Part shown: positions 48,411 to 58,747 of the stretch, piece by piece
Layout of the letters: every line of letters starts with the position of its first letter
How positions within the stretch are numbered: the stretch's first letter is position 1
DNA from: Anaeramoeba ignava
Lineage: Eukaryota > Metamonada > Anaeramoebidae
Length of the DNA stretch: 64,000 nucleotides
Assembly (NCBI GenBank): GCA_028826165.1
Contig: JAPDFW010000125.1
Location: forward strand, 592,001-656,000
Reading direction: 5' to 3'
Notes under the pieces: generated by a model
Databases searched by the model: none
Told to the model about the DNA's origin: nothing
Seen by the model: the letters and a program-made list of their open reading frames with translations, nothing else
Position numbers and translations under genes: made by a program

Positions 48411-48763
48411 TTCCAAAATTTTAATCCAAAATTTAATCCAAATTTCTTTTTCTTTTTTTCATTTGATTTGATTTTCTCAATTTGATTTTTTTTCCATTCT
48501 TTTCATTTTTTTTTTTTGATTGGTTTTTAGGAAACAAAATAATTCAATTCAAAATAATTCAATTCAATTCAATTCAATTCAACAAAAACAAAAATGAATG
48601 AAAGAAATTTTTACCAAAAAAAAAACAAAAACAATTTTTTAATTTTATTTTTTTTTAAAACAATTTATTTTTATTTTAATTATAAATTCTCTTTTAAAAA
48701 AAAAGGAAAAATCTATCAAAAAGAAAAGAAAAGAAAAGAAAAGAAAAGAAAAGAAATGAAAAA
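48411..48763. other. Convergent intergenic region
   Basis: Between the stop of the beta-thymosin gene and the stop of the kinase gene. It holds T-rich sequence, an AATTC pentamer repeat near 48540-48585 and an AAAAG pentamer repeat at 48720-48755. No open frame or RNA gene seen. Confidence 0.7.
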
Positions 48764-50457
48764 CTAATTGCTTAAAGAATTTTGGAAATTATTATCATTA
48801 ATTGAATAAGAAAATTCAGGAAATAAAAGAAAATCATTTTGTAAATCATTTTGTAAATTTTTTTCATCTTTAAAAATTTGATTTGGAAAGGAAATATCAA
48901 TATCTAAATCATTTTCTTCATTCTATTTTAAATATAATAAAGAATAAAGAATAAAGAATAAAGAATAAAGAATAAATATTCAAAAATTAAAATATTATTG
49001 TTTTAAAAGTTTAATAATTTACAAATGGTTTAATTTGTGATTGATATTTTTTATGATAAACTTTATTCCAATCTAATCCTTCAAAAAAAGGATGATTTTT
49101 AATATTTTTTTGATAATTTTCAGAAAAACTTAATCTTTTATCTGGATCAATAATTAATAACTAAATAAAAAGAAAATTTGGAAAAAAAGCAAAAAAAAAA
49201 AGAATGAATAAAATTCTTTTTCTTTTTTTTTCTTTCTTTTTTTTTGGATTTAAATTAAATAAAGTACATTTTCAATTAATGATTTTAATTCATTTGAAGC
49301 AGGAGATGAAAATGAAAATTTTCCTTTCAATATTTTTTTAAAGATATTATCTTGATTATCTGAATAAAAAGGTGGCTTTTTTATAAATAAAAAATAAAAT
49401 AAATTAAAATAAAATAAATTAAATAAAATAAAATAAAATAAAATAAAATAAAATACTGTTTTATGGATTAATTCATAAATCAAACAGCCTAAACTCCAAA
49501 AATCAATTTGAAATCCTTGTTCTTTACCAAGTAACATTTCAGGAGCTTTTTTTTTTATTGAAAATAGAAAGAATTAAATTTAATTATTTTTTAAAAATGA
49601 TTTGATTTTATTTGATTTGATTTTATTTGATTTAATTTAATTTTTACCCATATATTCAATAGTTCCACAAAAAGTATTTGATTTTGAATTTTTTTCTTTA
49701 GCAAACCCAAAATCAATTAAATATATATGACCTAATTTAAAATAATTGAATTAAAATTAAATAATTTAAAATAATTGAATTAAAATTAAATAATTTAAAA
49801 TAATTGAATTAAAATTAATACCTGAATTATCAAGTAAAACATTTTCTGGTTTTAAATCACTATTTTTAAAATTTATATAAAAAAATAAAAATTAAAATTC
49901 ATTTAGAAAAATTAAAATTCATTTTGAAAATTAAAATTCATTTAGAAAATTAAAATTCATTTAGAAAAATTAAAATTCATTTAAAAATTAAAATTCATTT
50001 AGAAAATTATTAATTACCGATAAATTATTCCTTTTGAATGAATATATTCTAAAGCTAAAATAATTTCAGCAGAAATTAATCTAATTTGATCTTCACTAAA
50101 AAAATCAATAAAATTCATTTGATGATATAATTCACCACCAGAAATATATTGCATAATAAGAAATAAATCATTATTTGTTTGAAATGAACATTCAAGTTTA
50201 ACAACAAAAGGATGATTTAAATTTGATAATATTTTATTTTCTAAATTTGCATGATTAACTTGTGATTCTTGAATTAATTTTTTTTTATTTAAAATTTTCA
50301 TTGCAAATTCTTTTTTTATATCTTTTTTTTCAACTAAATAAACTGATCCAAATTTACCAACTCCAATTTTCTTTTTAATATTAAAATCATTAATTGTAAT
50401 TTGTTTTATTTTATTTTTTTGTGGAATTTTAGTTTTTTTGGATAACCGACAACCCAT
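48764..50457 (-). CDS. AGC-family Ser/Thr protein kinase with N-terminal acylation motif
   Basis: Seven exons, 50457-50018, 49859-49822, 49731-49648, 49545-49457, 49375-49268, 49160-49023 and 48922-48764, give 351 residues. The kinase domain is complete: glycine loop GVGKFGSVYLV, catalytic Lys in AMKIL, YRDLKPEN, IDFGFAK, activation segment NTFCGTIEYMAPE and WSLGCLIYEL. The TFCGT..Y.APE form and a C-terminal hydrophobic motif FPEFSYS are AGC-kinase (Akt/PKA/S6K-like) hallmarks; the threonine of TFCGT is the PDK1-type phosphosite and the serine of FSYS the hydrophobic-motif site. The N-terminus MGCRLSKK fits N-myristoylation and palmitoylation, so I infer membrane attachment. No PH domain is present. 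The intron 49376-49456 is 81 nt with no in-frame stop, so retention would insert 27 mostly hydrophobic residues. Confidence 0.92.
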
Positions 50458-50626
50458 TTTTTAAATAAATAATTTTCTAAATTTAAAATTTAAACAAAAA
50501 AAAGCAAAAAAAATATAAAAGGAAAAAAATAAAAAAATAAAAATAAAAAAATAAAAAAATAATTATTTTTTTTTTTGCTTTTTTTGTTTTAATTAAAAAA
50601 TAATTATTAATAATTTTTATTTCAAA
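50458..50626. promoter_or_regulatory. Divergent promoter between kinase and Rad51-paralogue genes
   Basis: A 169-base region between start codons that point apart. It contains an AAAAAAAGCAAAAAAA motif at 50497-50512 and its complement TTTTTTTTGCTTTTTTT near 50569-50585, an inverted pair. The same A-tract with a central GC appears upstream of several other genes here. Confidence 0.45.
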
Positions 50627-51598
50627 ATGATTAAAAATTTAATTCCAAAAACAAATATTTTAGAATTAAATAATAAATGGAAACAAAAACAAAAATTTAA
50701 TTCAGGAATTTCTTTTTTAGATTCAAATTCAAAATTTCAAATTTTTAAAGGAGAAATTATTCAAATTATTGGGAAGCATGAAACTGGAAAAACTAGTTTA
50801 TTAATTAAAATTATTGCTCAATGCATTCTTCCCATTGAATTATCTGGAAATGAATTTAATGTCTGTTTATTTGATAATAACTTTTCTTTCAATATAAATC
50901 AACTTGCTAAAATTGTATCTTATTTAAAAATTAAAAATTTGAATTAAAAAATTTATTTTAATCTTTTTTATTAAAAGTTATTAAAAAGAATTTCTATTAA
51001 ATTCACAAATCAAGAAGAAATCAACCAAATATTACTTAAATCTTTGGAACGTCTTTATATTTATCAATGCAAAGATATTCTTGAATTAATTATAAATTTA
51101 AAATGGGTTGTTTCTTTAAGTAAAAGACAACAAAAATTGAATTCCAAATCAACAATTCAAGCAATTTTTATTGATGATATAACAAGTCATTTTTTGGAAT
51201 TTAAAGAAGAATTACCTCAAAATATTTTCAATAGAAGAATAACTCAAGATTTAGAAGTTCTTTCTAATGATTTGAAAATTACAATTTTTATTGTTCAAAC
51301 AATTATTTATCAATCCAAAACAATCGAGTATCAAAATCAACAATTAAATGAAAATATTACACAAAAAACTGAAAGAATTCGAAAAATGTTACAATCAAAT
51401 TCGAATTTAGAAACACAATGGGATTATTTAATTAAAATTAATATTGTTCTTGAAAAATTATTCATTTCTGAACAAGAAAATTCTCAAACTGATTCAACTA
51501 TTCGAGAAATTGGTTTGATTTCAATTCTTTCAAATCTTGGTTATTTTATGGATTTTAGTTTTAGAATTGATTCTCAAGAAATGATATTTGATTTATAG
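50627..51598 (+). CDS. RecA/Rad51-paralogue ATPase (XRCC2-like)
   Basis: Two exons, 50627-50914 and 50978-51598, give 302 residues; the 63-nt intron begins GTATCT and ends AAAAG. Residues near 50 hold a Walker A motif (GKHETGKTSLL) preceded by the short strand IIQII, and a Walker B-like IQAIFIDDI lies near residue 155. The order, the small size without an N-terminal helix-hairpin-helix domain, and FLDSNSKFQIFKGEIIQIIG resemble the Rad51 paralogue XRCC2 more than Rad51 itself. These proteins assist homologous recombination repair as part of paralogue complexes in the nucleus. The C-terminal strands (IREIGLISILSNLGYFMDFSF) are weakly conserved, so assignment to XRCC2 rather than another paralogue is tentative. 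Confidence 0.75.
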
Positions 51599-51734
51599 AT
51601 TATATCAAAATAAAAAATAAAAATGAAAAAATTTTTAATTTGTTTTGTTTTTCTTTTTTAAAAATGAAAAAAAAAAGTTTTTGGAAAGTAAAAAAAAAAT
51701 CAATTGTTTTTGTTAAAACGAAACATGAATGTTT

Positions 51735-51765
<31 letters not shown>

Positions 51766-51882
51766 GTTGAAAAAAAGAATGAATTAAAAGTAGATTAAGA
51801 GTTTCCAATTGTTTTTTGAATTTAATTTTTGAATTTAATTTTTGATTTATTATTATTATTTTTTTTAAAAATTTTCTTTGTT

Positions 51883-54445
51883 TTATCTTTGTTTGTCTTC
51901 CATAATTGTGCTCACAATATTCATTTGGCTTTGTTTTCTTCTTTGTGCTTCTTCAACTCCTTTAATTGCTCTGATTTCATTGACAATATCGTGAGTTTTT
52001 CCAAAATAGATGATTTCTAATGCATTTCTAAGTTTTTGTTCCATATCTTCAATAATTTTTCCCATATTCACAATATGAGCATTTTCTTCTGTTACAGGGA
52101 AATCAGTTTCAGACTTTTTTTAATTTTAATTTTTAAATGAATTTTAATTTTAATTTTAATTTTAATTTTAATTTTAATTTTAATTTTAATTTTTAAATGA
52201 ATTTTAATTTTTAAATGAATTTTAATTTTAATTTTAATTTTAATTTTAATTTTAATTATAATTTTAATTTTAATTTTAATTATAATTTTAATTTTAATTT
52301 TTAATTATAATTTTTAAATTAATTTTAATTTAAATTTTAATTTTTAAATGAATTTTAATTTTAATTTTAATTTTAATTTTAATTATAATTTTAATTTTAA
52401 TTTTAATTTTAATTTTAATTTTAATTTTAATATTTTAATTTTTAATTTTAATTTTAATTTTTAATTATAATTTTTAAATTAATTTTAATTTAAATTTTAA
52501 TTTTTAAATGAATTTTAATTGAATTTTTTTACTTGTCTTGTTAAAGAACCACATAAATTAACTGAACCAGTATCTTTATTCTCTGTTGTCATTGAAAGCA
52601 TGACAGTTGATGTTAATTTATAATTTGCTGTTTTTCCCTTTTCATTAACTTCTACAACATGAATAGAATCCCAAACACCTTGAATAGGTCTTTTCTCATG
52701 TTGTTCTCCAACTTTATTAAAAAAAAATAAAAAAAAAATAATAAGAATAATTTTTTTTTAAAATAATTTCAATTAATTTTCAAAATGTATAAAAAATTAT
52801 TATTGAATTTATAAACCTTTTTTAATCAAAACACATGCAGCAAATCCATCATCAATATCCCAACAATAAACAGATGAAACTCCACCTTCATAATAACTAA
52901 TATTTTTTTTTTGAATTGATTTTTCAGTTTCAAATTTAAAATATTAAAAAAAAAATAAATACAGATCTCGATAAACATCAAATGCTTCATTTGCTTGAAC
53001 TTCAATTTCTCTTAATTTCTTAGAAGGAAGTGCTCCATCAGGTAATTTAGGATCATATTTATTAGACCATGGAGAACTAAAAAAAAGCAATTTGATAATT
53101 TAAAATGTTTTAAATAATTATATTTATATTTATATTTATATTTATATTTATATTTATATTTATATTTATATTTATATTTATATTTATATTTATATTTATA
53201 TTTATATTTAGATTTAGATTTATATTTATATTTGTATTTATATTTATATTTATATTTATATTTATAATTATATTTATATTTATATTAATATTTATATTTA
53301 TATTTATTTATATTTATATTTATATTTATATTTATATTTTATATTTATATTTATATTTTATATTTATATTTATATTTATATTTATATTTATATTTATATT
53401 TATATTTATATTAATATTTTAAATATTTATATTTATATTTATATTTATATTTATATTTTATATTTATATTTATATTTATATGTTTTATATTTATATTTTA
53501 TATTTATATTTATATTTATATTTATATTTATATTTATGCCTATTTATATTTTATGTTTATATTTATATTTATATTTATATTTTATTTTTTATTTATATTT
53601 TATGTTTTTATATTTATATTTGATGTTTATATTTTATATTTTATATTTATATTTATTTTTTTATTTTATATTTATATTTTATATTTATATTTATATTTAT
53701 ATTTATGTTTATATTTATTTATATTTATATTTATATTTATATTTATATTTATATTTATATTTATATTTATATTTATATTTATATTTATATTTATATTTAT
53801 ATTTATATTTATATTTATATTTATATTTATATTTATATTTATATTTATATTTTATATTTATATTTTGAATATTTATATTTGTATTTATATTTATATTTAT
53901 ATTTATATTTATATTTATAATTTTATTTATAATTGTATTTATATTTATATTTATATTTATATTTATATTTATATTTATAATATTTATATTTATATTTATA
54001 TTTATATTTATATTTATATTTAGATTTATATTTATATTTATATTTATATTTATATTTATATTTATATTTATATTTATATTTATATTTATATTTATATTTA
54101 TTCTCAAAATAATATTTCAGTAATTTTTCAGTTATAATTTGGTTATTCAATAATTCAATTTAATAAATAAAAAGAGAAAAAGCAAAAAAAAAATAGAAAT
54201 AAAAAAGTAAATTAAAATAAAATAAAATACCGATAAGAATCACCATCACGATTATAATCACAAAGTAAGTAATCTCTACCAAATTCTTTATCATGAGAAA
54301 CTTTAAGTGGTTGGTCAACTGCTGAAAGTAAATCTTCTGTTAAATCAGGAACCAAATCAATAAGTCCCGCTAAATTATCTTCAATATTTGTTGGTGGCAT
54401 TCTTCTCATTAAATCCAATGCACAATCAAGTTGATCATCGCCCAT
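51883..54445 (-). CDS. CAPZB: F-actin-capping protein subunit beta
   Basis: Five exons, 54445-54231, 53076-52963, 52896-52817, 52711-52533 and 52113-51883, give 272 residues, a typical length for the family. The sequence is strongly conserved: [16 protein letters not shown] at the start, [20 protein letters not shown] across the first splice, [50 protein letters not shown] and [16 protein letters not shown]. The protein pairs with the alpha subunit and caps the barbed ends of actin filaments; no alpha subunit lies in this window. The C-terminal amphipathic tail ([14 protein letters not shown]) that contacts actin is present. Intron 1 is 1.15 kb of ATATTT hexamers and intron 4 is an AATTTT array. 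Confidence 0.97.
53077..54230 (-). repeat. Intron 1 of the capping-protein gene: ATATTT hexamer array
   Basis: Nearly all of the 1,154-base intron between about 53115 and 54100 is ATATTT repeats with scattered single-base variants (AGATTT, GTATTT, TATTTTAT). It generates false Ile-Phe, Tyr-Leu and Tyr-Lys frames. Intron 4 (52114-52532) is a separate AATTTT array. Confidence 0.95.
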
Positions 54446-54527
54446 TTTAATTATGAAAAAAACGAAAAAAAAAATGAAAAAATAGAAAAAAAAATTTGTT
54501 TTTTCTTTTTTTTTTTTTAATTAAACT

Positions 54528-54563
54528 AAAAGGAGAAAAAAAAGAAATATTTCTCCTTTTTTT
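54528..54563. promoter_or_regulatory. Inverted pair of GGAGAAA motifs in a divergent promoter
   Basis: AAAGGAGAAAAA and its complement TTTCTCCTTTTTT face each other within 36 bases, between the capping-protein start (54445, leftward) and the seven-span protein start (54738, rightward). They can also form a hairpin. Regulatory role is inferred from recurrence near other starts (13390-13426, 36388-36449, 42826-42877). Confidence 0.45.
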
Positions 54564-54737
54564 ATTTATTTGTTTTTTTTTAATTAAAAATGTCAAAAAA
54601 TAAAATTATTTTTTCATTTTTATTTTTTTTCATTTTTTTTTCTTCATCATTTTTCTTAATTTCTTTTTTTCTTAATTTCTTTCTATTAATTTTTCTTAAT
54701 TTCTTTAATTTTTTTTTGTTCTTAATCAATTAATTAA

Positions 54738-57700
54738 ATGTCAGAAACATTTTCAGCATTGAAAAATCAAAAATGGGAACTTTATGTTATTTCCTTTCTC
54801 TTTTTAATTATTTTTTTTTGGTGTTTATATGAAATTTTTGCAAATTTTAAATTTCTTCAGTACTTTTATCACTAATTTCCAAATCAATTTCTAAATCAAT
54901 TTCTATTTCAATTTCTAAATCAATTTCTAAATTAATTTCTAAATCAATTTTTATTTCAATTTCTAAATCAATTTCTATTTCAATTTCTAAATCAATTTCT
55001 AAATCAATTTCTAAATCAATTTATTTCTATTTCTATTTCAATTTTTAAATCAATTTCTAAATCAATTTCCAAAACAAATTTAATTTCTAAATCAATTTCT
55101 AAATCAATTTCTAAATCAATTTCTAAATCAATTTCTAAATCAATTTCTATTTCAATTTCTAAATCAATTTCTAAATCAATTTCTAAATCAATTTCTAAAT
55201 CAATTTCTAAATCAATTTCTAAATCAATTTCTAAATCAATTTTTAAATCACTTTCTAAATCAATTTCTATTTCAATTTTTAAATCAATTTCTAAATTAAT
55301 TTCTAAATCAATTTCTATTTCAATTTTTAAATCAATTTTAATTTCAATTTTTAAATTAATTTCTAAATCAATTTCAATTTTTAAATTAATTTCTAAATCA
55401 ATTTCTAAATCAATTTCTATTTCAATTTCTATTTCAATTTCTAAATCAATTTCTAAATCAATTTCTAAATCAATTTCTAAATCAATTTCTATTTCAATTT
55501 CAAATTAATTTCTAAATCAATTTCTAAATCTATTTCTATTTCAATTTCTATTTCAATTTTTATTTCAATTTCTAATTCAATTTCTAAATCAATTTCTAAA
55601 TCAATTTCTAAATCAATTTCTAAATCAATTTCTAAATCAATTTCTAAATCAATTTCTAAATCAATTTCTAAATCAATTTCTAAATCAATTTTTAAATCAA
55701 TTTCTAAATTAATTTCTAAATCAATTTCTAAATCAATTTCTAAATCAATTTTTAAATCAATTTCTATTTCAATTTCTAAATCAATTTTAAATCAATTTCT
55801 AAATCAATTTCTAAATCAATTTCTAAATCAATTTTTAAATCAATTTTCATTCAATTTCTATTTCAATTTCTATTTCAATTTCTATTTCAATTTCTATTTC
55901 AATTTCTAAATCAATTTTTAAATCAATTTCTAAATCAATTTCTAAATCAATTTCTAAATCAATTTCTAAATCAATTTCTATTTCAATTTCTAAATTAATT
56001 TCTATTTCAATTTCAATTTCAATTTTTATTTCAATTTCTAAATCTATTTCTATTTCAATTTCTATTTCAATTTCTATTTCAATTTCTATTTCAATTTCTA
56101 AATTAATTTCTAAATTAATTTCTAAATCAATTTCTATTTCAATTTATTTCTATTTCAATTTCAATTTCTAAATCAATTTTTAAATCAATTTTTAAATCAA
56201 TTTCTAAATCAATTTCTAAATCAATTTTTAAATCAATTTTTAAATCAATTTCTAAATTAATTTCTAAATCAATTTCTATTTCAATTTCTATTTCAATTTC
56301 TAAATCAATTTCTAAATTAATTTCTAAATCAATTTCTAAATCAATTTCTATTTCAATTTTAAATCAATTTATTTCTATTTCAATTTCTATTTCAATTTTT
56401 AAATCAATTTTTAAATCAATTTCTAAATTAATTTCTATTTCAATTTCTATTTCAATTTCTATTTCAATTTTTAAATCAATTTCTATTTCAATTTCTAAAT
56501 TAATTTCTATTTCAATTTTTAATTCAATTTCTATTTCAATTTTTAAATCAATTTCTATTTCAATTTTTAAATCAATTTCTATTTCAATTTCAATTTCAAT
56601 TTCTAAATTAATTTTTAAATCAATTTCTATTTCAATTTCTAAATCAATTTCTAAATCAATTTCTAAATCAATTTCTATTTCAATTTTTATTTCAATTTTT
56701 AAATCAATTTTTATTTCAATTTCAATTTCAATTTCTAAATCAATTTTTAAATCAATTTCTATTTCAATTTCTAAATCAATTTCTATTTCAATTTCTATTT
56801 CAATTTTAAATCAATTTCTATTTCAATTTCTATTTCAATTTCTATTTCAATTTTTAATTCAATTTCTATTTCAATTTTTAAATCAATTTCTATTTCAATT
56901 TCTAAATCAATTTCTAAATCAATTTTTAAATTAATTTCTAAATCAATTTCTAAATCAATTTCAATTTCAATTTCAATTTCTAAATCAATTTCTAAATCAA
57001 TTTTTAAATCAATTTCTATTTCAATTTCTAAATCAATTTCTAAATCAATTTCTATTTCAATTTCTAAATTAATTTCTAAATCAATTTCAATTTCAATTTC
57101 TAAATCAATTTCTAAATCAATTTCTAAATCAATTTCTAAATCAATTTCTAAATCAATTTTTAAATCAATTTTTAAATCAATTTTTAAATCAATTTCTAAA
57201 TCAATTTCTAAATCAATTTCTAAATCAATTTCTAAATCAATTTCTAAATCAATTTCTAAATCAATTTCTAAATCAATTTCTAAATCAATTTTTAAATCAA
57301 TTTTTAAATCAATTTTTAAATCAATTTCTAAATTAATTTCTATTTCAAATTTTCTGAAAAAAATAATAGAATGAAAATTGAAAGAACACAGAAACTTACT
57401 CGTTATCGTGTTATTATTTTTATAATTACTGGTGCTTTTTCATTTTTACGTTTTTTAATATTTTTCTTTAATATACCTTTATCGAATTCCTTTACTTTAC
57501 CTTTTTTTTATTTTGCATTTCCACTTTATCTTCAATTTTGCATGTAAATAGGATAAAATTCATTTGAAAATTAAAATTAAAATTAGAATTAGAATTAAAA
57601 TTAAAATTAAAATTAAAATTCATTTGAAAATTGAAATTAAAATTAAAATTAAAATTAAAATTAAAATTAAAATTAAAATTAAAATTAAAATCAAAATTCA

Positions 57701-58556
57701 TTTGAAAATTAATATTTAAAATTTTAAAATTAAAATCAAAATTCATTTGAAAATTAATATTTAAAATTTTAAAATTAAAATTAAAAGATTTGGAATCTTT
57801 GTTCTCTTACTTTCAAGTGTTACTTTCCGATTCCAAAAAAAAAAACAATATCACAAATGGATCCAAATTTCTATAATCACAATTTTAACACTTGCGTTAC
57901 TATCACAAATCATAACATGCGCAATTTTTGAAAATTATACAGATGAAAAATTTGCATGGATTGGAATTGTTTATGGATTTCTTGCAGTTTTAATTCCAAT
58001 AATCAGTTTCCGATTTTTAGCAATAATTCAAGAATTCCAACGAAGTCACACAAACAAAACATCACTTAGAATCAAACTAGTTTTTGCTTTAATTGGAACA
58101 TACTCTTTAATTTTCTTAATTCGAGCAATTTGGGACATTCTCACTTTGGCTCAAAAAAACACACTTAACGACAAAATAATTGATGAAGAAAACAAAACAA
58201 AAGATTCCTTTTTCGTTTCTTTTCTTTTTTGGTATTTATTCTTTGAAATACTTCCTTGCGTGATTCTTGGCATTACTCTTCATATAAACGTTAAAAAGGA
58301 AACTCGAATGATAAATCAGCAATTATTTGATGCTGAAATGTTCTTCTTACTTTCTCCTCATCCTAAAAATATCCCCCAACAACCTCAAGAAAACACAGTT
58401 AGTGATTATTCAGATTCAGATCTTAAGCTCTTAAATAATACTCAAGTTCCTCGATTTAAGGATTCTTCTCGTGGAATTGGTGATTTACGTTATAGTTTTA
58501 ATTTGCTTTGGAAAGAATCTCAAAATCTGGATCTTTCTGATCAAGATGATGTGTAG
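54738..58556 (+). CDS. Seven-span membrane protein of the GPR137/TOM1 (THH1/TOM1/TOM3) type
   Basis: Three exons, 54738-54859, 57370-57543 and 57788-58556, give 354 residues. Seven hydrophobic segments can be placed: WELYVISFLFLIIFFWCLYE, RVIIFIITGAFSFLRFLIFF, FFYFAFPLYLQFCIFGIFVL, IQISIITILTLALLSQIITC, WIGIVYGFLAVLIPIISF, LVFALIGTYSLIFLIRAIW and SFLFWYLFFEILPCVILGIT. The string LPFFYFAFPLYLQF next to the second span, and FEILP in the last, follow GPR137 and plant TOM1-like proteins, lysosomal or vacuolar membrane proteins. The cytoplasmic tail is Ser/Asp-rich with possible sorting elements. Function is inferred from the family only. Intron 1 is 2.5 kb of a 12-base repeat. Confidence 0.78.
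54860..57369 (+). repeat. Intron 1 of the seven-span gene: 2.5-kb array of a 12-base unit
   Basis: The unit is AATTTCTAAATC, with the common variants AATTTCTATTTC and AATTTTTAAATC, repeated roughly 200 times from about 54875 to 57345. It is the longest array in the window. It has an ordinary donor (CA|GTACTT) and acceptor (AATAG). Confidence 0.95.
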
Positions 58557-58747
58557 ATTTTGCTTTTTTTGTTTTGCTTTCTTCATTTTTCTTTTTAAAA
58601 CAAAAAAAATTCAATGAAAACAATTTTAGAAAACGAAATTTTATTTGCTTTTTTTCTTAATTTTTCTTTTAAAATTATTTGCTTTTTTCTTAACTTAATT
58701 TTTATTGTTTAAATTTGGTTGTTTAAAAAAAAAAAAAACAAAAACAA

